Assembly (NCBI GenBank): GCA_017354895.1
Contig: CP071496.1
Location: forward strand, 3,100,001 to 3,164,000
From: Podospora comata
Taxonomy: Eukaryota > Ascomycota > Sordariomycetes > Sordariales > Podosporaceae
DNA length: 64,000 bases
Direction: 5' to 3'
Part shown: in pieces, positions 43,794-55,911 of the stretch
Position numbering within the stretch: position 1 is the stretch's first letter
Layout of the letters: each line of letters opens with the position of its first letter
Notes under the pieces: model-generated
The model's input: only the letters and a program-made list of their open reading frames with translations
What the model was told of the DNA's origin: nothing
The model's database searches: none
Position numbers and translations under genes: made by a program

Positions 43794-44156
43794 TGTGACG
43801 AATAGGAATGGCTGACCGGAAGGGCGTAGAGAGGAGGTCTGGAGAGGGTGGACGGTAAGCTTCGAGATCAAACAGAAAGACAGCTCGGATGCGGACGTCG
43901 CGGACTTCGGGACGGAGATGCTGCGAAATTTCGGACGGGGCCGGAGAATTGTGGCTGGTGGAGCTGGTTCGAGTGGCTTGTGAAAACCACTTTGAGAAAA
44001 CCAACCAACCCCACCATGGTTCTTCAGCCTTGTGGGGATCGTGGGGGGATCGCCCAGTCGGCCCCACCGTTCCGTATCTTGGCGTTCCTCCGCCTCACAT
44101 CGACATCCACTTCACTCTGGGGTGCAGAGTATCATCATGGGAAGAAACTTACAGGA

Positions 44157-44507
44157 TTAAACTGCCGAGTAAGAATCGGCAGTCTTGGCTCGACTGACCG
44201 AGGAGCTAGGAGCTATGCTCGAAGGAGCTGTGGAAGGAACAGTCGTGCGCTTTGAAGAGATGCAAGTCGTGCACTTGGTGGTCGCCTTGGTAGCGGTTGT
44301 ACACTTTGAGGACTCGGTAATGGTCGACTTTGGTCGTCTGCGAGCAGCTGCTCCGGACTCGGCCAACTCGATTGCCCTGGCATTCCGATGCTCCGCGATA
44401 TTCTGAGCCCACTTCTGGGGCAGCTTGAGACAAAACAGGGCGATAAACATGGTGACGAAGAAGCAGACCAAGACTGCGATCAGGACTTTGCTCGCTCCGG
44501 AAGTCAT
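44157..44507 (-). CDS. Small single-pass membrane protein, uncharacterised
   Basis: 116-residue frame starting MTSGASKVLIAVLVCFFVTM. One strong hydrophobic helix spans about residues 7-28. An amphipathic KLPQKWAQNIAEHRNARAIE segment follows, and then a Ser/Thr/Lys/Cys-rich tail with three CTT-type repeats (KCTTATKATTKCTTC). The architecture suggests an N-terminal anchor with a soluble, possibly modified tail. It lies head-to-tail with COQ5 and downstream of the E1 alpha gene on the same strand. Family not recognised; the helix and clean start support a real gene. Confidence 0.68.
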   Translation of the reverse strand: MTSGASKVLIAVLVCFFVTMFIALFCLKLPQKWAQNIAEHRNARAIELAESGAAARRRPKSTITESSKCTTATKATTKCTTCISSKRTTVPSTAPSSIAPSSSVSRAKTADSYSAV

Positions 44508-44803
44508 TTTGACCCTTTAATCTTTTGGGTTGTGTTCTTCGATTTTTGCAGCTGTCCTGCCGTGTGGTCGATACTCTGATCTGAAGAGGGAATGGCAAGA
44601 ATGGGTGTCGAGGCGTTGGATAGCAGGAAAGCTGACAAGATCGGAAGCTTGATCAAAGAAAGACAGACACAGGTAGGCAAAATAGTCGACAACATGTCCC
44701 GGGGGTCGAAGAAGACCAAAACCCATTCACTTGGTCTGCCAGATCCACAAGGCCCGCAATAAACACAGTAAATTCACTTCGCCGGCTTTGCTTCCTGGCG
44801 ACA

Positions 44804-46216
44804 CTATTGCTCCAAACTGGCCTTGCCTCCCTCAAACTCCCCAAAATCATACTCCTCTGGGTATCTATCAAGATGCTCGCTCAACTCCCTCATCTGCGCC
44901 TTCAAATCAGGTGTCAGCTCCTCATACACATCCTCAAACATGTTCTTGATCGCCGGCTTCTTCAGCTTCTCTGCCTCCGCAAAAGCCTTGAGAACATCCC
45001 TCCTGATGCTGTCTCTCGCTTCCTTCTCCTTTTGCTCGTCCCAGATCCCCTTGGACTCCATCCACTTGCGCAACCGGGCAATGGGGTTATCTCTTCTCTT
45101 CCAGTCCTCGACCTCCACTCTGGCCCGGTAGGCAAAAGAATCATCCGAAGTGCTGTGGTGACTGACCCGGTATGTCATGGCCTCAATCAACACGGGCTTT
45201 CCGCCATCCTGCAGCGCAAGCTCTCTTGCCTTCTTAGTGGCCTCTCTGACAGCCCAAAAGTCATTGCCATCCACGCGAATGGTCTCAATGCCGTAGCCCA
45301 ACCCACGACTAGCGATGCCGTCACCCCGGTATTGTTCCAACGACGGCGTCGAGATGGCATAACCATTATTGCGGCAGATGAAGATGACCGGGCACGACCT
45401 CGTCGCGGCAATGTTCAGCGCGGCGTGGAAGTCGCCCTCACTAGCAGCCCCTTCGCCGAAGTAAGCCGCCACAACCCGAGGGGGCATCTCGGGGTTCTGC
45501 ATCCTCTGGATCTTGAGCGCGTAGGCCGCGCCGGAGGCCTGGGGTAGTTGTGTCGCCAGTGGGGAGGAGATTGTGTGCTGTTCGCCGTCGATGGTTAGCA
45601 TCAGAGCTCATCCATCGTCACTCAGGAAAAGTAAACCTACAATATTCAACTCCCTACTTCCATAATGCACCGGCATATTCCTCCCCTTCCCGGGATCCTT
45701 CACATTCGCAAACAACTGGTTCATAAAGTCGCTCAGCTCGAAACCCCTCTGCTTGAACACTCCCTGCTCTCTGTACTGGCAGAAGACCACGTCGTCCTTT
45801 GTCAGCGCCGAAGCGGTAGCGACGCTAACGGCCTCTTCTCCAGCTGATACCATATAAAAGCTGAGTCGGCCTTGGCGCTGCGCGTCAAACATGATCAGGT
45901 CCATGATGCTGACCGTCAGCATATCCTTGTAGTGCTTGATGACTTCCTCCTCTGTCATGTCAGGCTCGAAGTTGGGGTCCACCACCACACCATGCTGATC
46001 GATAGCGCGGTAGGTTGGTAGGGCGGGATAGTTGGAGGGGACCTCGTATTTCATGGTGTTACTGAAGGGGGAGGTGAGCGCGCCGGGGAACTTGAGATGG
46101 GTGGAATCTGGGCGCTGGGAGAGGGAGGCGGCTGTTCGGCGGTGGACATGTTGGAGGCTTGGTGGTGATACCCTTCCTGGGCGTCGGAGGAGGGAGGAGG
46201 GGCGGATTCGCTTCAT
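44804..46216 (-). CDS. BCKDHA: Branched-chain 2-oxoacid dehydrogenase E1 alpha subunit
   Basis: Mitochondrial thiamine-diphosphate enzyme that decarboxylates the keto acids of Val, Leu and Ile, working as alpha2beta2 within the BCKDH complex. Exon 1 is 45641-46216 and exon 2 is 44804-45577, with a 63-nt intron (GTAGGT...GAACAG) joining ...SRELNI to HTISSPLATQ; 449 residues. A basic Arg/Ser presequence starts MKRIRPSSLLRRPGR. Diagnostic segments are FYMVSAGEEAVSVATASALT, QYREQGVFKQRGF, the ThDP motif GEGAASEGDFHAALNIAA ... CRNNGYAIST, and the phosphorylation loop YRVSHHSTSDDSFAYR, where kinase control occurs in animal enzymes. The C terminus (EEYDFGEFEGGKASLEQ) is typical. Frame continuity excludes reading through the intron. 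Confidence 0.96.
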
Positions 46217-47274
46217 TTTTGGCTGGTTTAGGATGGGGAAAAGAGAGTTGATCAAGGTGAGGTTCGGGAGAAAAGAGTAAACAGATCACATTGTTGCCGT
46301 TGACACCGGAATCTGGCGGCGGGAGGTAGCAAGAGGAGGTGAGACGGGGAGGAACACCCGGCAGAGTGGACGGACGTCACTTGTGCCGACGCAAACCGGC
46401 GGCACCTGGCTTTCCCCAAGTCTTGGCTGTCAGGGGTAAACGCGGGGTTGGGGTTGGGGTTCCTTGCCCCGGTCTTGGTCTTGGCATGGATCTTTGACCG
46501 AGGTGAACAACTTCAAGTCTCAGCCCTCAGGACTCTCGAGAAGGAGATGGTTGATTTGACAGGTCATCGATTCCTTATTTACCACTGTCCCGATAAGCAC
46601 AACCAACGTTCCCCAACGACAGAACGTACTCCGCATGGCCGGACCTGCCTAGCGTTGTGCTCAACTTGGTTGTGCTGTCGTTGACATGTCGTGTTCGGAG
46701 GTGAATGTTCAAGACTGATAAGTCAACATTGTCTGCATGTCTTTTGAGGTTGTCTAAGGATGTTGCCATGGTCCGCTGTATTCTTCGTTCAATAAGGAGG
46801 CTGTACCCGCTAGGGACTCAAAAGATTGCCATGGAGGATTCCTCAGATATTGAGATATTGATAGGGCCAACTTACAGCTTCGCTGCCAACACCTGTATCA
46901 GCAGCGCAGTTCCCAAACCAAAGTGTCAGACACCAGTTCATGGTTCCAGCCCATTGGAAGCTCGGGCTAGCTCACTCACGCCTTGCAGATGCTTATCATT
47001 TAGACATGGGCAGTCCATCAAATCACATCGCTCAATGTCCTCCACATCTCATCTAAGCTACAAGCCTTCCGGACAAACCCCCCACTGACTTTTGCCTCTG
47101 TTTTGATACGAACCATGCTCGGGGTTTCCCCAGCGCCCCGCATGAGCAAAACAAGATGGAGATGTTTCCCTGCCTACATACTCCCCCTCCCCTCCATCCT
47201 CGCTCACTCTGGCCTTCGACTTGTTCCAAGGCACCTCCTCACCTCCCACCCTCGCCTCCCCACCAACCGCCAAA
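46217..47274. other. Divergent intergenic region, E1 alpha / secreted protein
   Basis: About 1 kb between divergent starts. A plus-strand frame at 46705-47088 has no domain and is not called. The last 200 nt before 47275 are strongly C/T-rich on the plus strand, like a fungal leader. Confidence 0.45.
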
Positions 47275-48095
47275 ATGAGGTTCACCCTCCCCCTCATCCA
47301 CCTCCTCACCCTCACCACCGCCCTCCCCAGCACCTCCCCCGATGAAGACTCCCCCATCAAACTCGCCAGCGGCGCCCTCGGCCGTCCCCCCCTCAACCTG
47401 ACCACCGCCGACCACAACCTCACTCCCCGCGCCGAAGCAGCAGTCAGCAAACCCCCCAAAAAACACGAGTACAAAAACCCCTACGAGTACAACCACGGCG
47501 CCATCACCCCCGTCTACCCCTGGAAAGACGGCGACGGCCCCTGGCGCTGGGGCCGCGCGGGCAAGAGGTACTCCAAGCGCGGCTGCGGCGACACCTGCGT
47601 GGCAAAGTGCAGGACGAACAAGATTACCACGTTTTGGAGGCTGTTTCTCCATCCGTGGCCGCTGCTGCCGATAGTTTTGTCGCAGAGTCACAACAGAGCG
47701 GTGTGTCCCCCCTCACCCCTCAATCTGCTGTTGCGGAAGGCTGATGATGATGATGATGATTGTGTTGGGCGGAGCTAGCGTCTCAAGTCTGATTGTAACT
47801 ATGTTTGCAAGGTGGGTGTTTTTTTCCTTTTTTTTTTCCTTGTCTTTTCCTTGCCACCACTTGAGACCCTACTCCTGACAAACTCCAGGCTTTCTGCGAC
47901 TACTCAGCCGACATGTCCGAAGGAGAACTGGCCTCCCACTTCGGCGCCACCCTCTCCGTCCAGACATCCAAGCACCACTCCGACTTCCACGACGACAACG
48001 ACAGCAGTTGGACTACCTCCCCCTCCACCCTCCACCCCAACACCCTGCCCTACACCAACCGCACCGTCCGCTTCAGGGACGGGAAGCTTGTTTGA
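47275..48095 (+). CDS. Small secreted Cys-containing protein, three exons
   Basis: Not recognised. Proposed exons 47275-47700, 47779-47811 and 47889-48095 with introns of 78 nt (GTGTGT...GAGCTAG) and 77 nt (GTGGGT...CTCCAG); 221 residues. The start in CCAAAATGAGG gives a clear signal peptide (MRFTLPLIHLLTLTTALPST). The mature part has a Lys/Tyr-rich segment (KKHEYKNPYEYNHGAITPVY), then three Cys in RGCGDTCVAKC. The micro-exon and the next join supply a second triplet, CNYVCKAFC. The spacing CxxxCxxxC / CxxxCxxC suggests paired disulphides. The tail is polar and Ser/Thr/Asp-rich. The exon 1 end is the weakest point, since a shorter exon 1 is possible. A secreted effector-like or wall-related protein is a guess. 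Confidence 0.62.
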
Positions 48096-49007
48096 TGCGG
48101 ACGGGTGGGAGGTGACTTCTTCTTGAGTACCCACCTCAAGAGGTGCGGAAGTGGTATTTTGGTGATGTTATGCTCTTGTCGATTACTAGACCGGCGCGGG
48201 GTAAGGGAGTTTTGTTACATGGTTCAAGTCGGCGTTCAAGGATGGGGAAACAAAAAAGAAAACCGGCCAGCGTTGGTGTTGCGGCGTTGGAGCAGTTTGG
48301 GGCCTGGGCAAAGCGAATGGATGGGAGGTGTTGTGTTTTATACCTAACCTGCTCCGGTGAATGTCCGGCCAATCCCTCCTCGTAGTTTCAGCTTCTTCTT
48401 CAATCGTCATCAAAACACATCAACTTTTGCTGCCAAAACCTACCGTACTTGTTGCCTAATAATTGGGATGTGACCTTTTTGTGACCGGATGCCACGTTAA
48501 ACCTCCATCTCACATTCACACATTTATGTCGTAGGCTGATACAGAACGTCCATTAACCAGACTAGCAAGTCTAACTCATCCCCCCGCCATCCGGCATCCT
48601 CCCAGTCTAGTGTTAACATCAAGACAAGTACACAGCTAGCTATAAATTACACCCGCTGACATGGCTGCCAGGAGATGCAAAACCAAAATGAATCAGCGCA
48701 ACAAGACTACAACTACTTCCACAAGAGCAATCTCCGCTACTCCCTTCCCTCCCCGATGATAATATCTGCTCCGCTGAGCAATACCGCTTCAGTTTTGCCC
48801 TTCCCTTGTCTGCCTGCTTTCTCCTCCCCAATGCCCATCGCGCCGTCCATGCAGTGAACTTTATTCTGGGGACGCAACACAACCGAAATACCGATAAATT
48901 TGATACCGGCCCACACGAAAAACAATGCAAGCCATCCCGTCAGTGCAACACCAAAACCCAAAAACTCAAAACAATACAGAACCGGACTCCGCCCCCTTTT
49001 TTGCCTT
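48096..49007. other. Convergent 3' region, secreted protein / Ufd4-type ligase
   Basis: About 0.9 kb between two stop codons. No gene or RNA recognised; presumably the two 3' UTRs and terminators. Confidence 0.5.
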
Positions 49008-52000
49008 TTACGATAAATGGAATGCCCCTTGGCCCTCCTTGATGGCAGTAAACAGTCTCTTCTTCAAGACATCGATAGTTGTGTAGTCGGGGAGCTTCAG
49101 GTAGTTGACGCAAGTCATGACGCTAGGCAAGTAGTCATCCGATGTATATGGTGCTTCGCTTGGCTTGCACACCACCGTGAACATGGGGGTCAGGCTCTTG
49201 AAACCTACAGCCACGTTGTTAGCATCACCTCTCTCAAGTTCACTAGAGCAAAGAAAAAAAAAACCTACCGCCAATGGGGAGCTTGGGACTGCCAGTGGTA
49301 AACTGCAGAAAGTCACGACGCTGCGCCGGCGTCAACTGAGACATCGTCTGCAGCAAGTTCCTAACGCTCTTGCTGTCCATGTTGTACCCGTGATCGGCCT
49401 TGATCGAATCCATAAGTGCTAGAAAACTGTCAGCCATTTGTCTTTTGCATCCCGCACCGAGCGACAAACTTACTCTCAAGGGACCAATCCTCCTCCACAC
49501 GACCAAACAGGGAGCACAGCTCGTCCGGAGTAAAAGCGCTCAGGGCCGAGTACGGGAAGACCTGTGAGAAGCCGGTCCGGAAGGCATCGACCTGGCGGCG
49601 AACACCGCTTCCCAAAGTCATGTCAATAACCCTCTCGAGGTAGAGGTCCACGTTGGATATCGTCAGCCTAGTCTGAGACCCGTTGGGAATGAGATCAATG
49701 TCTGGGTACCCAGGCAGGGTAAAGTCGAGGTAGAGGTCGTCGAGCCTGATCTTGTCAAACGCGATATTCTCCAAGTCGTGAACCTTTTGCGCAGCGTCGC
49801 GGTTGGGATCCTCCTCGATGGCCTTCTTGGCCATGGCAAACTTCTTAATCACCATCAGCGACCGCGCAACCATAGGGTCGACAGACTTGATAGCCCCCAG
49901 AGAGGGGCGGACGGCATTGTGCTCATTGCCGATGCGGAAAAAGATGGGGTTGAAGTTGATATCAATGATGCGAGAGTCGATCATGGACCGTGCCACAAAC
50001 TTGCCAAGGATCTTGAAGAGCTGGAGGGTCTTCTCGCCTTCCTCAGTTGCAAGGAAATCCTCGCTCACGGGTCGAGGGAAAAGTCCATTAGGCCCAGAGA
50101 CAAACTCTCCACTGTCGCTGGGATCATGGTCGCGCCAGAGCTTGAGCTTCTTCTTGCAGAACTCTTTCGATACCGTCGAGTAGAACTCCAGCGTGGGTCC
50201 AAGGCCAGTGCCGACCTCTTCAAAGTACTCAACCTCCAGAATGCTTTGTGACGCCCCGTAGAGCTCCATCACCTTCATGGCCGACTCGAGAATCTTGGGC
50301 CGAGCGATGCGTACCTTTTGACGTTGCAGTCTTCCCAGGAACGGCCTTTCATCACGGCGATCTCTCCGGGCTTCCTCCTGAGACTGGGCGTTCTGCCATC
50401 GACTCATAGACCTGGCATAGCCAAACGAAGTACTCTGCAGGAAGAGATGCCGGGTCTCGAAGGGGAAAAGAAAGGGATAGAGCCTCGCCAGGTCCTCGCT
50501 CCAGCTTGGAAGGCAGTTGCTCGCAACAATGAGGGGTTCTTCCAATTGCCGGTTGAGCTTGGCTGTAAGCTTGGTGTTGACAAATTGGGAGAGCGGCTCG
50601 ACATTGACCTTGAGTGTCTCCTTGTTCTCGACCAGAACGTCATCAATGTTGGCGTTGAGGTCATGGAGCTTCTTCAGCAGGCGCAGGATCGATGCCGTGG
50701 TGGGCGACTTAGCAAGAGATCCGGGAGTGCTACCCTCCTCGACCTCCGCCCCCGTGTCGGCTGATGTTCCAAATGCGATGGTCTCGGCAAGAGGGGGCCC
50801 AGGGACGCGCCGGAACTTGATGGGATGCACAGCAGACCAAACATTTCGGCCGAGGTATTCATCAGACGTAGTGGCAGAGCTGTGAACCGCGCGGTAAATA
50901 GTTGTCTCGTTGGGAATCACCTTGCCGTTGATGCTGAACTCGATGTGCCAGTCTTGGGGCACAGCTTGAATGGCGGCGGCGTATGACATGGGCCTCGAGG
51001 ATGAGGAAGTGGGTGTGCCCTGGAGAGCGGCGGCGAGCGTGCTGGCTCTGCTGGGAAGCGAAGATGTCTGCCGGCTTTGAGAAGGGGTGGGAACCCTAGT
51101 CCCGTCCTCCTTGCGAGCCATGACCTTGCCGCCTGCGGCGACTTCGACATTGACAGCGGAAGGGTCGGGGGTGGGGGAGTCGCCCATGTCTTCTTCTAGA
51201 TCACCCACAACATCCAAGGCGCTCTCATCTTCCATGTCCTCATCGTCATCAGACAATTGCTTCTCATCTGCGCACTCAAGGGCATTTTCGAGATCGTCCT
51301 CATCCTCTGGTGGCGGGAGAGGAGCAGTTTCACTAGCTGGTTGGCGGCGTGCCGACCTACGGAGAGCAGCCTTTTCCCTCGACGATGGCTCCGGTGTGGC
51401 TGGAACGTCTCCAGAGGTCTGCGTCTTGGACTTGGACTTTCTGCCTGACCGCGAACCGGAAGGCTGCGAGGAAGCAGCCGGAGGGGCGGGAGGAGTCGAC
51501 GGAGAGAATGACCGCTCCATCAAGCGGGCGGCGGCAGCGCTCATGGGCAAGCCTGAGCTAGCCATGACCGCGAGAGCACGCGAAACCGCATCCTTACGAT
51601 GTTGACGAGGACGGTCAGACATGCTGATCCGCGGCCGCAGGTAGTCATCCAGAGACTTGAAGGTCGTGATGGCATGGATCGAAACCATAATGTTGCGAAA
51701 GTTCCGAGGGATATCCGAATCCTCATCAGCAACCAGCTTGAGGCGAATTTGCTTCGCGAGCATGGACGCCGCACTGCTGCGGTTGCCATCGTATGAGTTG
51801 TGATGAACTGTAAGAACCTCGAAGTGCTCTGATCTGCTCAAAAGGTCCTGAAGCTTGTGAACCAGGACGCTGAGGGGTGTCGCAGGGGAGTCTGCAGTCG
51901 CAGTCTTGGGTTTCGACTTCACAGTGTATCCCATAAAGACCTGGAGGAACGTCGACTGCGCCGCAGCTGCAAGATCCTCATCGGGATTGGCAAAAATCTC

Positions 52001-54948
52001 CTCGAGCACCCGGACTACGCCAGAGGCCAGAAGCTCGGCGCTGGTCACACTCTCCAACACATCCGAGTCAAAATAGGAGGCCAGTCGTGTAAACAGCTCT
52101 GTACCGTCACCAACGGGCAAGCTTCCAGGTGTCCGGTGCAAGTAAAAGGCCTCGAGCTCCGTGGCCAGCTCTGAGAGGTTGGCAAGAATCTTAGTTGCCT
52201 TCTTCTTCATAGCCCTGCCCTGCTTCTCGGTCTCATGAGTCTCGAGGAATTTCTTGGCCAACTGCGCAATCCTGGTCTTTGAAGAGGGAAAGTCTGAGAC
52301 CGACAGACGGCGGCCGGGCCCGTCGAGGGACATGGTGGAACCCTCAGAACTAACTGGGGATCCTGAATCATCATGATGGTGGTCATGGTCATGATCGTGC
52401 TCGTCACCATCGTCTTCGTCGTCTTCCTCCTGATCCTCATCCGAATCTTGGTGCGAACGGTCCTCGTCGTCATCGCGGTCCTCGTCATTTTCGCCATCAG
52501 ATACGGTTTGGTCCACGACAAGCTCCTCACTACCGGCCTCTGCTCCCGACTCTGGTTCGTTCTGCGGCTCGGTAGGCTCTGCCGTAGGAGAATCGACCTC
52601 GGGTTCCGGTTCGGGCGTTGCCAATTTTTCGATCTCAGCAATAACTCCCTCGCGATACAGCTGGTACCGATAGACCGAACCCAAACGGCTTGTCAAGATT
52701 CCAGTGGCCTGCAGAGCAAACATGACCAAAGAGGGATGGTCTTGCTGCGAGAGGATAGATGCCAGGAAGGAGGCGTACGAAACGGGCTTCAAGGCTTCCA
52801 CCAGAATGTCTTCGTCCAGGTTGCAAAGCATCTTCAGCTGGGCAGTCAACACCTTTTGACGCACCGTCAGGTTCACCGTGCTCGAGTACGCATCCGTGAG
52901 GGTGGGGAAAAGAATCATGGCGAAGCGCCGGACCTCGTCTTTGCACCCTTCCAACAGCTCGATCCGTTTCTCGTTGGGTGTTTTCTTGTCAGAACCAGGT
53001 GAAGAGGGCGTGATAGGATCCATTGGCGAGTGCATGTCGACGTAATCGTGACCGGACGGATTGCTGGAGGGAGGCAAGCTTGGCAAAAGCTCACAGATGA
53101 CATTGAGCGTCTCGATGATCTGTTCTCGGGGTCGGTGAATCAAAGCCTGCATGATCAAAACACTGTCGAGCTTGGAGGCGATATCCTCGGTCCCGGCCGG
53201 GGGCGAAACGCCAGTCAGGATTTGGTAGAGCGTCTCAACCACATTCATCTTGAAGAGCTCAGCCGACAGCCTTGGGCTCACCTTTGCCGTGATGGCAAGA
53301 ACACGGAGGAATTGCGTGTGGATGTGAGATCCGATCAGGTTGGTGGTGCCAGGGAGCAGCAGACGAAGGATGGCCTTGAGCAGCTCGGGGCTCACCAATT
53401 CCTCCAGCTTTGCGGCATACCTCCTGAAGCTTTCCACAATTCGCGTCACGCAGAGGGAGGCTTGCTCAACAACCCGCTGATCGTTGCTACCCAATACATT
53501 GAGCAGGATAGGCATGACATCCCGCACAACGGGAAAGTTCTCTTCGTGAATGCCACGGCAGCAGTTCGCGGCTGTTGTCACCGCAACCCGTTGGGTGCCT
53601 GTGGCAAAGAAGTCAAGGTACGAGAGACACGCATTCAATCCTCCCTCCTTGACGATGTGGTGGGGATACTCGACCGAGATCTTTTCCAGAGTGCTCAAGG
53701 CCTGCTCCGCGAGGTCGATAAACTGGATTTCCAACAATTTCTGGCATAGGATGGGAATAGCTTGCCCATACACCACATTACCGGCACTGCCCGGAAGGGC
53801 TTCCATCAAGTTGGCCAGGCAGCGACAAGCCAACAGCATGACTTCGGGATTTTCCTCTCCTGTCAACTCGTTAGGTTGCATCAGCGTCACCAACTCTTTC
53901 ACAAACTGGTCGGGTGAAAAATGCCCCGATAGGTTATCCTCGTTGGACACCAGGAGGAGCTCCGAGAGCTCTTGAAGCGCAATGAGCTGGATTGTGGGAT
54001 CGTCTTTTTGGCGAAGATTGTTCAAAATCTCTCTCAGTCTGGACGATATGCCAGAAACCATACCAGTCAACGCCCTGAGTGTATGGTGAATGCTGCTCGG
54101 AATTCCACCACCTGGGAAGCCACCAAAGGGGTCCATATCGTCATCGTCGTCGTCTTCGTCGTATCGGTTGAGCCGGTCATCCTCGTCATTATCCTCGTTG
54201 TCGTCGCTATCTCCGGGGAACTTGTCTTCGGGTGGCGGGGGAGGCGGGGGGTGGGGGTGGAGCGGCTGCACCTCGATCAGATTCTTCGGTACCACCCATA
54301 ACGACGTCTTGATCTGGCGACTCGGCAGCACTGCGCTTGGACCGGCGAGAAGGCCCGGCAGATGGAGGGGCAGCATCATCTTTAGAGACAGAACGTAGAT
54401 TAGTACACGGCCTTCCGAAGAGAACAGGGGCTTTGTCTGGACTTACCTTGAACCTTCTTTTTATGACGGCTGGATCGTCTGCTAGACGAGGCCGAGGGGG
54501 TAGTATTCTCTGGATGCTCTGGACGGTTAGCAGAACCTGCTGGCGCCCTGGATCGAATTGTCAGCGAAACCCCTGATTCTACCCCGCCCGTGTCCGTGTT
54601 GGCTGGCTCGACATACCGTGGGCTCGACATGGCGGCAGAGTTCTTTGCTTTTTTCCGGCGGGAGCTGGCAGGTGTCGGAGCAGGGATTGGAGGCTCTGGA
54701 GGTGCTTGGGTAGCAGCCTGTGCCACGCGTTGTCTCTTGGAACGGCGTGCCGATGAGGCTGGCTCCGGGGCAGCCTGGGACGGACTGGTTTCGGAAGTAG
54801 TCTTTCGTTTTCTGGCGGCTCGGGCTGTGACGGGCGTAGAGACGACAGGTGAAGGCGCTCCGGCGGAGGGCGACGAAGCGTTCGGATTTGATGAAGCCGC
54901 CTGGGTCGCGGCTTGACGGGCACTCGAGCGGGTGACTCTGAACGACAT
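49008..54948 (-). CDS. UFD4: HECT-type E3 ubiquitin ligase, Ufd4/TRIP12 family
   Basis: Large ligase of the ubiquitin-fusion-degradation pathway, about 1,770 residues. The 3' exons are well defined: 49474 and leftwards via intron 49419-49473 (GTAAGT...TCTAG) to 49269-49418, then intron 49205-49268 to 49008-49204. The N terminus is disordered (MSFRVTRSSARQAATQAAS...). It is followed by acidic runs (DEDDRLNRYDEDDDDDDMDP) and an armadillo-like helical region (LREILNNLRQKDDPTIQLIA onward). A His/Asp-rich insert lies mid-chain. The C-terminal HECT domain contains VEYFEEVGTGLGPTLEFYST, and the catalytic Cys is in LPSVMTCVNYLKLPDY (codon 49110-49112). Upstream exons 54617-54948 and 54447-54547 use introns 54548-54616 and one starting at 54446. 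The acceptor of that last intron is ambiguous (see findings), and an alternative first exon may lie at 55697-55911. Confidence 0.93.
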
Positions 54949-55327
54949 GAGTAAATATGTGCCCAGATCTAACAACCCTGGGAGAGGTTGCTGACAGGTC
55001 GATGTTGGAATGGTGAAGAGGTGAGGTGGAGGGGCAAAAAAAGAAGAGAGGGTTTAGTAGAAAGCAGAAAAGTTTTTGATTGAGCGTCAGTTCCCGAGGA
55101 TGTGAATGCCAGTAAGAACTTTGGAGCTTGCTGCAGGGCTGATAGAACCGGTGCCTGTGTATTGCGGGCCTTTGCCGCTCTGATCAGAGGCTGCTCAATC
55201 TCCTCCGACAAGAAGCGACCGGCGGCAGCAGTGGTGTCTGAATTCACTGCCTCTGTCGACAAAGGAGGCGTCGGGGATGCAGTGAAGCCTGGTGTTTGAT
55301 GGTTGCAGCACTGGCTCGGCTGGCTAG

Positions 55328-55438
55328 CTTGACTTGACTTGACTTGACTTGACTGACTGACTGACTGACTGACTGACTGACTGACTGACTGACTGACTGA
55401 CTGACTGACTGGCTGACTGACTGACTGACGACTGACTG
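55328..55438. repeat. TTGAC then TGAC tandem microsatellite
   Basis: About five copies of the pentamer CTTGA pass directly into more than 20 copies of the tetramer CTGA, with one CTGG interruption near 55410. On the minus strand it creates an artificial SVSQSVSQ frame. It lies upstream of the Ufd4 gene, possibly inside a long first intron. Confidence 0.95.
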
Positions 55439-55696
55439 CGCGGTTTCGGCCCTTGGGATTCGTGGAACCGGAGACTGATTCTGAGAGGCAGATAGGCAGG
55501 TGGTCGAAGCTCAACAGGCGAATACCTTAATCCGGCAGACACTGACTGGGAAAGAGAGAGACAGAGATAGACAGAAAGACAAGAGACAGAGAAAGCAAGA
55601 CGTCACAAACAGGCGGGGAAGGTGTGCAGTGTGAGGCGGGGGATGGGTGGTGGTGGTGGATTGCAACGGTTGTAATAAGTAAATTGTTGGATTTAC

Positions 55697-55911
55697 CTGG
55701 CTGATGAAGAAGAAGAGGAAGAGGAAGAAGTTGACGACGGATAGGATGAGGGAGCAGCGGCGGATGGCTTGTGGGAGGCAGGAGGAGTTGCAGAGGAGGC
55801 AGTCACGGTCGGGGACGAGACAGATGACACCGACGACACCGTGGGCAGGTGTGCTGGATCGTTATCGAGAGCCGATCTGGACCGCGAATTTGCAGAGCGT
55901 CGTTCTGCCAT
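55697..55911 (-). CDS. Possible alternative first exon of the Ufd4-type ligase
   Basis: Begins with ATG (MAERRSANSRSRSALDNDPA) and runs as a Ser/Thr/Pro-rich, protein-like frame ending in a poly-Ser stretch and a GTAAAT donor, in phase 2. A CAG acceptor at 54938-54940 would restore the frame and fuse it to VTRSSARQAATQ of the ligase, replacing MSF. That implies a 759-nt intron holding the TGAC repeat. It might instead be a separate small gene whose other exons were not found. Confidence 0.35.

Noticed and set aside
52373-53002. Hydrophobic plus-strand frame of 209 codons (MMVVMVMIVLVTIVFVVFLL)
   Set aside because: It is the antisense of the Asp/His/Glu-rich insert of the HECT ligase; antisense of Asp/His codons reads as Val/Ile/Met, so the membrane look is an artefact.
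54969-55514. Minus-strand frame of 181 codons with SVSQSVSQ repeats
   Set aside because: Created by the TGAC tetranucleotide repeat, which has no stop in that frame; no coding character outside the repeat.
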